From Parabacteroides johnsonii DSM 18315 (GTDB lineage: Bacteria; Bacteroidota; Bacteroidia; Bacteroidales; Tannerellaceae): a stretch of DNA of 64,000 nt. The notes under the pieces were generated by a model. It was not told the origin of the DNA, did not search any database, and worked only from the letters and a program-made list of their open reading frames with translations. Where the stretch lies: NCBI RefSeq assembly GCF_025151045.1, contig NZ_CP102285.1, positions 4,588,001-4,652,000 on the forward strand. The letters are read 5' to 3'. Below, piece after piece: positions 56,686 to 64,000 of the stretch. The translations under genes and the position numbers were made by a program. Positions within the stretch are counted from its first letter, which is position 1, and each line of letters begins with the position of its first letter.

Positions 56686-59600
56686 TTAATCCACCCGGAC
56701 AATATTTCCTTCCGTATGTGAGACGAATTCGGGGGCATACAGACATTGGATCGTACTGATTCCTCCTGCATATTCACCGGTGCGTGTCACGTATACGGCA
56801 TATTCCAGGACGAAAGTTCCTTGGGGCAGGCGATCGAAGAAAAAATTCTCCGAAACATCTGTCGGTGACTGGTAGTACCAGACCCCGTCCCTGTAGATAG
56901 AACCGGAAAGTTGGTTCGCTGGTTCAAAACATCCGGCGCGGAGGTCTTTCAGGAAGACGTAATCCATTTCGCGATCGGTGCGGACGACGAGGCGGACGAT
57001 CACTTTGTCGCCGACACGGAGCGGTTGTTCCGGGGTAACCGGACGAAGCTGCTGTCCGGATCCGTCATTTGTTTCTACGAACAGTTTCTTTTCTACGTTC
57101 AGGACACCTTTCTGTTTTTTCACGTCGTTGATGTGCTGGAAATATTGCTCGTAGACCGCTCCCCATGCAGGTGCCGATCCTTCTTTACGAATGGAAACGG
57201 AGTTTTCTTCGGATGTGGTTATTTTCTCATCCGAAACGGTTACTTTCAGGTAGCCGGTAGCCAATTCACCGTTTGTCGTGCTATAAATTTGTTTGCCCCA
57301 TTGGGCTGTACAAGTGTTGTTTGTGTCCAACCAGTCACTGCCTGTCAGAAGCAAAGCATAGATGGCGTTGACTGTTGCCGGGACGGATTCCCAGTTCTGT
57401 GTTTGCTTCTGGCTGAGCAACCATTGTTTCATACGATCCGTTTCCTGTTTGTCGGGCGAAACTTCATTGAAGAAAGCCATCAGCAGGCAATGGGTGTCGA
57501 TAGGGGAGGTAAAGGTGCCTGCTCCTCTCCGGTTGTTAGCCCAATACATGCCTTTGTCCGGAGAGGTCGAAGCTGTTTTACGCAGCCAAGTGATAATTTT
57601 TCCGGCAATCTCTTTCTTTCCGTTCCTCCACATGAGCCACGCTATTTCTCCTTTTCCGTGGATGGATTGTTTGTTCCACTGCTTTTCTGCCAAGTTTGTA
57701 TAGTAGCGGATCGCTTCGCGGGCCGAACTGAGCTCCGGAATGTCACGGTAATGGCTACGGACAAACAGGTATTCGATTTCCAATGGAGAGATTTCGTTTT
57801 TCTGCCAGTTCTTGATCTTTTGGAGTGATTCGTAGTCGGACTGAATTTGTTTGTCTACGAATTTGAGTGCTTTTATCTGCATCTCCTTCTCTTGTTGGTC
57901 ATATTCGACCGCATTCAATTCTGTCAGTTGGCTCATCCCTTTCAATATATAGAGGGTGAGTTCCTGGCTCGGATACATACCTTTGAACCAACCCCAGCCA
58001 CCGTCCGGCGTTTGAAGGTCGAGAAGATGTCGGAGGGCGATTTCTCGCTGCCCCGCTGCCCGGTTCATATCGAACAAGAGAGAGAGGCGTTGTTTCTGTT
58101 CCGTCTCGCTGCCAGCCTCCAGTACCCAAGGTGTTTCCTGTAGGAGGATGTTTTTCAGTTCTGTATTCTTTTCCAGGTTGGAATAGAGTGTGGAGGCGTT
58201 TCCACCCTGTGCTTTCCACTGGCTGATGACCTGCTGGATACGCGGGTGGGCGGTTGCGATGTAGCTGGCCAGTGTGTTGCTGTAATAAGATGCAAACCAG
58301 GAAATGATGTTGTCGTTTTCCGGTTGAGTGAGGGTTGGCAATGCCTGTACGGCGTACCAAACAGGGTTGGCCGTCAGTTCCAGTGTTGTGCGGAATGGTT
58401 TGATATTTTTGTCGTTTTTCAACCGGATCACTTCCTCATTCTTATCGAATAGGTAGAACGGGGTGCTTTCCGTTACCAGTATCTCGTTTGGAAGAACCGG
58501 GATCAGATGTTGCTCGCCGTCACTTCCTTTGTCGGAATCGGCAATGATGCGGCAACCTATAACGCCGCTTGCAGAGGCTGGAACCCGGAATGACCAGTTG
58601 ATTGTCGTAGTACTGTCTGCGCTTAAGGTGAAAGGTTTCTGCGATTTAGTCAGACAGATGACAGGCTGGTCGTTGTCCGGATCAAACAGTTCCAGGCTGG
58701 CACGTCCGTCTATTGTGGCATCTGACTGGTTGCTGACCTGCGTCGTGAAGGTCACTTCGTCGCCCTGACGTAGGAAACGCGGTAGGGCAGGAGTTACCAT
58801 CAGCGGCTTATTGGTCATGATTTCGCGGGACAGATAGCCGTATTTCAGGTCTTCTGTCTGTGCTAACAGTTGTAGTTTCCAGGTCGTGTTGCTTTCGGGC
58901 ATCGTGAAACTGAAAGCTACGTCTCCAGCTTCGTCGGTCACTAAGGCCGGATAGAAGAAGGCTGTTTCAGCGAAGTTTTCGCGAAGTTTGACCGGTTCTT
59001 GTTGTATTTTGCGAAACAGGGCGGGATATTCTGATTCCACCTCTTCTTCGGCGATGATATCAGCGACATCCTGATCCGCCTTTATTGCCGATTCTTCCAG
59101 CGGCGCACTGTCATTTGTGATGCTGAGGACTTCGGGTACTGCCGGAACTGTCGCTGACTTCATGACGGCTCCTGTCGCATACAGGCGGTTGTTGCGCCCG
59201 TAGCGGTATCCTATCGACAAGACATCCTGCCAGTCAAGTTGGTTATATTGATATTGCGGTATGGTCAGCCCTTTCCGGTTTTCCGTTTCGTACCGGCTAC
59301 TGTTTGTGAATGCAGTTCCTTCAGAAAAACGCGGAGCGTACAGATAAACATATCTTTGTGGAGAAAAAGACCAGCTAAAAGGCAGCAACTTATCCAATGA
59401 AGCGTCGTACATACTTGCCAAAACCTCTGCGGAGACGGTCGAGGAATCGGCATCCGTAATACGGAATTTCCAATTCTCCTTGCTTCCCGGCAACAGGTGG
59501 TCGCGGAATGTCTTTACTTGGATATTCAATCTCCGGTTCGGTTGCCGGCGTTGAACCGGAATTTGTCTCACATACATCTTGCCGTCTTTGACAAATGTGA

Positions 59601-62379
59601 AAGATACGGTGAATCCCTCTCCGTCCGTTTCCTTGAACGGAATGCGGAAGGTTCGGTTTTCATCGCTCAACCGGATGTACTTACGTTCTGTGCATTTGTT
59701 GTCTGCTGTATAAATTTCATATAATATATGCGTGTCCTTGTCGGAAGTTCCGAAAATGAACGCTGCCTCTTCGCCTGGCACACAGGTCGTGTGCTCTTTG
59801 ATCAGCCAAGTATGCATAAATACGGGTGGCCGTTTATCTTGGCGGCTGTACAGGATGAAATCTTGATTGGCGGAAACTTCTTTCCCGTTGGAGTCAGTCG
59901 ATTTCACTTCCAGGCGATAGCGTCCGGCGGGAAGTTCGCGGAATACGACAGGCGATATTTCATCTCCTGTCATGAAGGTCCCTACAGCCATCAATTTATT
60001 GATTTTATACCGGTCTGCACCGAATATATCCTTTTCCAGCTTTTCGTCCGACAGGGAATAAATCGTGTAACTTCCCTCTGCGGATATTTTCTGTCTGTTC
60101 ACTGTATAGGCCGTTATCATAGCTTTGGCGGAATCGTTCTCCATTTCCTGTCCGGGCATTTGGATATCCAACAGGATGCCTGTGTCGCCGACGGAGAAGG
60201 TATAACTTGTTTCTTGTGTTTCCCCTTTGCTGTCGGTCAGAGTTGCTGTTACTTCGTAGCTCTGGAAGGCCGGGCGCATACCCAATGTTTCCGGCCGTTC
60301 GGGTACGAAGGAGATCGTGAAGTTACCTTTATCATCAATTTTAGCCCTTCCGTTAGCCACCTGCTTATGTGTAGAGTCGAATGGGTTAGGCATGTAAAAA
60401 CGTGCCCAGAACGGGTGGCGGGTGATCGTCCAGTTTATCTCGCCTGTCTGAAGGGCGATTCCGGAGAAAGTCTGTGCTTCGCCTGTCAGTTTCACCGGAT
60501 TACCGAAAGACACTTCTTCCTTGAGTGGCAGGAAACTGACTTTGAAAGTCGGACGTTTGTATTCTTCTACCCGGATATTTGTACGGGCTCTTTCTGAAAC
60601 TAAAGTGAAGTTGCCGCTCAATGTCTGTGATGGGATCGTGAACTCTCCGTTGAAAGAGCCGAATTTGTCTGTCTTGAATTCTTTGCTGGCTACTTCCTTA
60701 TAGTTGGCATCCCGCAAGGTGACAGTATAGGTTTGTCCGGCTACGACATGCGGTTTGTCTGTATCTTTTATGTAGGCGATACCTTTAAAGAATATGTTTT
60801 GTCCCGGCCGATAGATTCCGCGGTCGGTGAATAACGACAGATTGATCTTGTCCTTTTCCTGTTCGGGGCGGAAAGAACCGTATGGGTATATATTTGTGAT
60901 AATGGAGGAGGTGTCTTCACGGAACACCGGACGTATGTGTTCGACCTTCTTTTTGGCTGGAAGGATAGCGATGCCTAATCGGTCTGTTTTCACTTCTCCC
61001 TGACGTTGGATGGTTCCATTCATCATATTGGTTTTGTAATAAATTACGGTTGCGCCTTCGATCGGTTTACCACTTTCCAGATCAGTGACAAGCACTTCCG
61101 AGTTATTTGTCTGGCTGCGGGTAAGGGCTGCTAGGCGGCTGACGCTAAAATGGTTGGAGACTGTCAGTCGTTTGCCGGGAACCGTGATCACATATTCGTA
61201 CAGGCCTAACTTGTCCATTGGGATGGTAAGGGTGGAATCGCCCTCGGTGTAGGAGTTGGGGAGATGCATGTCGAATGTGATTTCTTTCACCTGTTCTCCT
61301 CTCATACTTTTACTGTTCTTGTACAGATTCCGCCAGGCATTTTCCGGCTGACGGAGGCTTTTGTAGATGCGTACGGTTAGTTGAGGCGTGTTGACATATT
61401 TGAGTTGCAACGTCAGATTCTTGCCGGGATAAACGTTATTATCGGACTGGATATTCAGTACCGGCGTTTCCATTTCGTTCAGCTGATTCTTGAAAATGTT
61501 TACACGTTCGTATTTGGGATATTGTCTGATACTTTCTTTGCAAAGTGAATAAATGAATGCTTGGATGGAGTCTTGGTGAGCCTTGTTGCCTTGGTAACGT
61601 TCCCGTTGGAGAAGGTTCATCTCGGCAATGCGTATTTCAGCGGCAAACGGTTCTTTACCGTATACCTTATACAAACTGTCCAACGTGTTTCTGTATTCGT
61701 TGGTGTTTGTAGATTGGATGTCGTATTTATATTGGCTGTAGTCCAGTTCGTCCAGCAATAAGGCTTTCTTTTCCGGTTGTGTACGACGGAATGCAATCAA
61801 ATCTTCATACCATTTATCTGACGGTTGTATGTCGATTGCCCGGAAAGCCAGGAAATCATACAAGGTAGGGCGGAGTTCGGGCGTGTCTTTCCCTTTCTTC
61901 AGGATCAGGTTGTATTGGCTGACCGGTGTCTGTTGCAACAGGCGGGCCGGTTGGAGAGATTGTGTCAGTTCCTGTTTGATCTTGTCCTGGAAAAGGTTGG
62001 AGGTCCATTCCCGGATATCTTCGGGCACATAACCTGCCAGTTCGGTTCGTTGGTTGACGATCCAACGGTTCTGCATATAATAGTTATTATACATCTCCGC
62101 AATCATGGAATGTAGGATTGCCACGGATGCCGAGTCGGGACATGCACCGGCATATGTTTCCACCTCCTTGATCAGTTCAGGAAATGTGTCGGTATCTTTC
62201 TCCAGCTGGTTTTTCATCCGGGTAATAAGTGACTGGATCAACAATGGAGTATTTTTCGTTTGGATGGCTTCTGTTATAGCCTTTTCATTGGTGGATGCCT
62301 GATTTGCTTTCACGTAGAATATAGTAGAAACTATTCCGCATGTGATCAGGGCTGAAACAATAATTGCTCTTATCTTCAT
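56686..62379 (-). CDS. Bacterial alpha-2-macroglobulin, thioester-less, Bacteroidetes type
   Basis: A 1,897-residue periplasmic or surface protein with an N-terminal signal or anchor (IIVSALITCGIVSTIFYV). A helical repeat-like region spans about 35-300. Macroglobulin-like Ig domains follow, with the MG2 mark DRGIYRPGQNIFFKG near 518, and the A2M core ESNTTWKLQLLAQTEDLKYG near 1165. An alpha/alpha toroid lies at about 1340-1640 and a receptor-type end at about 1700-1897. The place where thioester proteins have CxEQ reads LTQPENDNIISWF, and no CxEQ occurs anywhere, so protease trapping cannot use a covalent bond. Residues 1105-1115 (VADIIAEEEVE) are shared with TonB. It has no PbpC neighbour. 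Confidence 0.9.
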   Translation of the reverse strand: MKIRAIIVSALITCGIVSTIFYVKANQASTNEKAITEAIQTKNTPLLIQSLITRMKNQLEKDTDTFPELIKEVETYAGACPDSASVAILHSMIAEMYNNYYMQNRWIVNQRTELAGYVPEDIREWTSNLFQDKIKQELTQSLQPARLLQQTPVSQYNLILKKGKDTPELRPTLYDFLAFRAIDIQPSDKWYEDLIAFRRTQPEKKALLLDELDYSQYKYDIQSTNTNEYRNTLDSLYKVYGKEPFAAEIRIAEMNLLQRERYQGNKAHQDSIQAFIYSLCKESIRQYPKYERVNIFKNQLNEMETPVLNIQSDNNVYPGKNLTLQLKYVNTPQLTVRIYKSLRQPENAWRNLYKNSKSMRGEQVKEITFDMHLPNSYTEGDSTLTIPMDKLGLYEYVITVPGKRLTVSNHFSVSRLAALTRSQTNNSEVLVTDLESGKPIEGATVIYYKTNMMNGTIQRQGEVKTDRLGIAILPAKKKVEHIRPVFREDTSSIITNIYPYGSFRPEQEKDKINLSLFTDRGIYRPGQNIFFKGIAYIKDTDKPHVVAGQTYTVTLRDANYKEVASKEFKTDKFGSFNGEFTIPSQTLSGNFTLVSERARTNIRVEEYKRPTFKVSFLPLKEEVSFGNPVKLTGEAQTFSGIALQTGEINWTITRHPFWARFYMPNPFDSTHKQVANGRAKIDDKGNFTISFVPERPETLGMRPAFQSYEVTATLTDSKGETQETSYTFSVGDTGILLDIQMPGQEMENDSAKAMITAYTVNRQKISAEGSYTIYSLSDEKLEKDIFGADRYKINKLMAVGTFMTGDEISPVVFRELPAGRYRLEVKSTDSNGKEVSANQDFILYSRQDKRPPVFMHTWLIKEHTTCVPGEEAAFIFGTSDKDTHILYEIYTADNKCTERKYIRLSDENRTFRIPFKETDGEGFTVSFTFVKDGKMYVRQIPVQRRQPNRRLNIQVKTFRDHLLPGSKENWKFRITDADSSTVSAEVLASMYDASLDKLLPFSWSFSPQRYVYLYAPRFSEGTAFTNSSRYETENRKGLTIPQYQYNQLDWQDVLSIGYRYGRNNRLYATGAVMKSATVPAVPEVLSITNDSAPLEESAIKADQDVADIIAEEEVESEYPALFRKIQQEPVKLRENFAETAFFYPALVTDEAGDVAFSFTMPESNTTWKLQLLAQTEDLKYGYLSREIMTNKPLMVTPALPRFLRQGDEVTFTTQVSNQSDATIDGRASLELFDPDNDQPVICLTKSQKPFTLSADSTTTINWSFRVPASASGVIGCRIIADSDKGSDGEQHLIPVLPNEILVTESTPFYLFDKNEEVIRLKNDKNIKPFRTTLELTANPVWYAVQALPTLTQPENDNIISWFASYYSNTLASYIATAHPRIQQVISQWKAQGGNASTLYSNLEKNTELKNILLQETPWVLEAGSETEQKQRLSLLFDMNRAAGQREIALRHLLDLQTPDGGWGWFKGMYPSQELTLYILKGMSQLTELNAVEYDQQEKEMQIKALKFVDKQIQSDYESLQKIKNWQKNEISPLEIEYLFVRSHYRDIPELSSAREAIRYYTNLAEKQWNKQSIHGKGEIAWLMWRNGKKEIAGKIITWLRKTASTSPDKGMYWANNRRGAGTFTSPIDTHCLLMAFFNEVSPDKQETDRMKQWLLSQKQTQNWESVPATVNAIYALLLTGSDWLDTNNTCTAQWGKQIYSTTNGELATGYLKVTVSDEKITTSEENSVSIRKEGSAPAWGAVYEQYFQHINDVKKQKGVLNVEKKLFVETNDGSGQQLRPVTPEQPLRVGDKVIVRLVVRTDREMDYVFLKDLRAGCFEPANQLSGSIYRDGVWYYQSPTDVSENFFFDRLPQGTFVLEYAVYVTRTGEYAGGISTIQCLYAPEFVSHTEGNIVRVD

Positions 62380-62475
62380 ATCTATATGGATTTACTTGTT
62401 AAACAAACATCCTTTTAAGTATAGATACAAAGAAAGAGCAAAAAGTTGTAAAATTACCGTTAATTAGGAGTAATT

Positions 62476-62973
62476 CTATTTTTTACGAACGTAAGTCAGG
62501 AATGTGTAGGGGTACGGATTTTTCTCGTCGGCAGGAAATTCCTGGCGTTCCACTTCTTCCCACAGGTCCCAGTTGACAACGGGGAAAAACGCGTCTGCAT
62601 CCGGAAACTCTCCGTGAATGCGGGTCAGATACATCTTGTCGGCAATCCCTAATCCTTGTCTGTAAACCAAAGAACCTCCGATGATGAAGATGTTTTCTTC
62701 CTTTTCGCAAATATCCAGTGCATCATGCATGGATTCGCAGGCAAAGCAATTGATGAAACCTGCTTCAGGCATGGTGGTCAGCACGATATTTTTACGATTG
62801 GGCAATCCGCCGTTGGGTAAAGACTCGAAAGTTTTACGTCCCATTATTACGGCGTGTCCTGTTGTCAGGTCTTTAAAACGCTTCATATCTGCCGGCATAC
62901 GCCAGAGCAGACCCAGATTCTTCCCGATCGCATTGTTGTCGGAAATAGCTGCTACAATTGAAATAGTACTCAT
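62476..62973 (-). CDS. folA: Dihydrofolate reductase
   Basis: A 165-residue enzyme that reduces dihydrofolate with NADPH. Present are VAAISDNNAIGKNLGLLWRMPADMKRFK (given by ends), with the substrate-site Asp of the PADMKRF helix; GHAVIMGRKTFESLP, the NADPH-binding part; and FIIGGSLVYRQGL. Length is normal. It lies 49 bases after thyA and re-reduces the dihydrofolate that ThyA makes. No substitution associated with drug resistance can be judged by eye. Confidence 0.96.
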   Translation of the reverse strand: MSTISIVAAISDNNAIGKNLGLLWRMPADMKRFKDLTTGHAVIMGRKTFESLPNGGLPNRKNIVLTTMPEAGFINCFACESMHDALDICEKEENIFIIGGSLVYRQGLGIADKMYLTRIHGEFPDADAFFPVVNWDLWEEVERQEFPADEKNPYPYTFLTYVRKK

Positions 62974-63022
62974 AAACTTATCGAATTTAATAAAACTTGC
63001 TGTTTTTATCTTGATGCTAAAT

Positions 63023-63817
63023 TTATACGGCTACCTCTCCTTTGATGTGAGGATGAGGGTCATAACCTGTCAGATTGAAATCCTCGTACTGGAAACCGAA
63101 TATGTCTTTTACTTCCGGATTGATTTCCATCCGGGGAAGAGGCCGCGGATCACGTGTCAGTTGCAACTTCACCTGTTCAAGATGGTTCGTATAAATATGT
63201 GCATCACCGAGTGTATGGACGAAATCTCCTGCTTTCAGTCCGGTTACCTGTGCCATCATTTGTAATAACAGGGCGTACGAGGCTATATTAAAAGGTACGC
63301 CTAAGAAAATATCGGCACTGCGCTGGTACATTTGCAGGCTCAGGCGGCCGTTGGCCACATAAAACTGGAAGAAGGCGTGGCAGGGAGGCAGATTCATATT
63401 GTCCAAATCTCCCACGTTCCAGGCGCTGACGATGATGCGGCGTGAATCCGGATTCTGTTTGATTGTCTTTACCGCTTCACTGATCTGATCGATGCTGCCG
63501 CCTTTATAGTCCGGCCATGAACGCCATTGGAAACCGTAGATATGCCCTAAGTTTCCATCCGGGTCGGCCCATTCGTTCCAGATTCTCACTCCATGTTTCT
63601 GCAGGTATTTTGCATTTGTATCGCCTTGAAGAAACCAAAGTAATTCATATATAATGGATTTCAAATGCAGTTTCTTTGTAGTGAGCAGAGGAAAACCGTC
63701 TTCAAGATTGAAGCGCATCTGATGTCCGAATACACTGTATGTACCGGTTCCTGTCCGATCTTCTTTCTTAACTCCTTCACGGAGGACACGATCGAGTAAT
63801 TCTAAATACTGTTTCAT
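63023..63817 (-). CDS. thyA: Thymidylate synthase
   Basis: A 264-residue enzyme that methylates dUMP to dTMP using methylenetetrahydrofolate, giving dihydrofolate. The catalytic Cys is in [13 protein letters not shown], the dUMP-phosphate arginines are in [20 protein letters not shown] (two halves), and [13 protein letters not shown] and [12 protein letters not shown] are intact. Length equals E. coli ThyA. It is the first gene of the thyA-folA pair, with a -7 element 20 bases upstream. Confidence 0.97.
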   Translation of the reverse strand: MKQYLELLDRVLREGVKKEDRTGTGTYSVFGHQMRFNLEDGFPLLTTKKLHLKSIIYELLWFLQGDTNAKYLQKHGVRIWNEWADPDGNLGHIYGFQWRSWPDYKGGSIDQISEAVKTIKQNPDSRRIIVSAWNVGDLDNMNLPPCHAFFQFYVANGRLSLQMYQRSADIFLGVPFNIASYALLLQMMAQVTGLKAGDFVHTLGDAHIYTNHLEQVKLQLTRDPRPLPRMEINPEVKDIFGFQYEDFNLTGYDPHPHIKGEVAV

Positions 63818-63836
63818 TTTTCTCTATTATGACAGA

Positions 63837-63844
63837 CAAAAGTA
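63837..63844 (-). promoter_or_regulatory. -7 element TACTTTTG for thyA-folA
   Basis: A minus-strand TAnnTTTG match 20 bases before the thyA start. Confidence 0.62.
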
Positions 63845-63907
63845 CGAAAGTGATTTGTATTAAACAACATTATTCTATAGCATCGTTTGTTTTTGATAAT
63901 AATAGCG

Positions 63908-63915
63908 TATATTTG
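63908..63915 (+). promoter_or_regulatory. -7 element TATATTTG for the gene at the window end
   Basis: A plus-strand TAnnTTTG match 39 bases before the ATG at 63954. Confidence 0.55.
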
Positions 63916-63953
63916 CTGCCTATCTAACAAACATTAATTTATTAGTATCGAAA

Positions 63954-64000
63954 ATGAAGAGACTATGTATGGCTGTCATGGCAATGTGTGTTTTGTTGTC
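63954..64000 (+). CDS. Start of an exported protein, cut by the window end
   Basis: Only the first 15 codons are present: MKRLCMAVMAMCVLL. A basic start followed by a hydrophobic core looks like a signal peptide of an exported protein or lipoprotein. A -7 element lies 39 bases upstream. No family can be assigned. Confidence 0.6.
   Translation, partial: MKRLCMAVMAMCVLL

Noticed and set aside
57350-58700. Long open frames on the plus strand across the alpha-2-macroglobulin gene
   Set aside because: They are shadows of the minus-strand gene, without family resemblance or start signals.

Overview
This window is a stretch of core chromosome from a Bacteroidetes bacterium, most likely a Parabacteroides or close Tannerellaceae/Bacteroidales relative. 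The evidence is the SusC/SusD pair, a PorQ homologue of the type IX secretion system, a Bacteroidetes-type LptD, DUF4251/DUF6242/DUF6089/DUF1573/DUF1343 proteins, AsnA, an NfnAB-like flavoenzyme pair, and repeated TAnnTTTG -7 promoter elements (often with TTTG about 19-20 bases upstream) in place of E. coli-type sigma70 boxes. Genus is inferred from gene content; no search was run. I see no prophage, insertion sequence, CRISPR array or rRNA.

Layout. 1-4.1 kb: 3' end of a MATE exporter, a DUF4251 protein, a GroES-fold protein and nfnAB. 4.2-9.4 kb: a susCD outer-membrane uptake pair with no enzymes or regulator nearby. 9.4-10.6 kb: a gene-free, repeat-rich region that includes a 0.5-kb element with inverted ends. 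10.6-10.9 kb: tRNA Gly-Leu-Gly. 11.0-13.9 kb: an operon pyrE-SRPBCC-argH-Rieske-like lipoprotein. 14.0-17.3 kb: prmC-recX-comF, divergent from ribD. 17.4-25.5 kb: surface proteins and the envelope block DUF6089-uppS-bamA-skp-skp-murI. 25.5-32 kb: YccF and an M23-family lipoprotein, two META lipoproteins, a NamZ muramidase with a sensor kinase, and an HD protein. 32.2-38.1 kb: lptD, ung, asnA, tRNA-Arg, a DoxX protein and three identical tRNA-Val genes. 38.7-44.3 kb: purB, a pseudouridine synthase with a long disordered tail, asnS, lrp and a GNAT protein. 44.4-49.5 kb: exbB-TM protein-exbD-exbD, tRNA-Ser, tatD, a polyprenyl synthase and tonB. 49.7-53.6 kb: porQ-cmk-ispH and pfkA. 53.8-64 kb: meaB, two DUF1573 genes, a 1,897-residue alpha-2-macroglobulin, folA, thyA and the first codons of a further exported protein.

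How the genes fit together. Much of the window builds and energises the envelope: undecaprenyl diphosphate (UppS, with isoprenoid supply from IspH and a trans-prenyltransferase), peptidoglycan (MurI, NamZ, an M23-like protein), beta-barrel and LPS insertion (BamA, two Skp-like chaperones, LptD), and TonB-driven import (ExbB, two ExbD, TonB, SusCD). The rest is nucleotide, riboflavin, folate and arginine metabolism, translation, and redox balance.

The most unusual signals are non-coding or cross-protein. (1) A composite palindrome array occurs twice (16.05-16.16 and 38.33-38.43 kb), each time between divergent units, with a 41-base core that is nearly identical. (2) The inverted-repeat element at 9.83-10.35 kb has arms that keep a hairpin while its stem sequence changes. 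(3) An 11-residue motif is shared by TonB and the alpha-2-macroglobulin. (4) A Rieske-like lipoprotein has Cys where the last His ligand should be.
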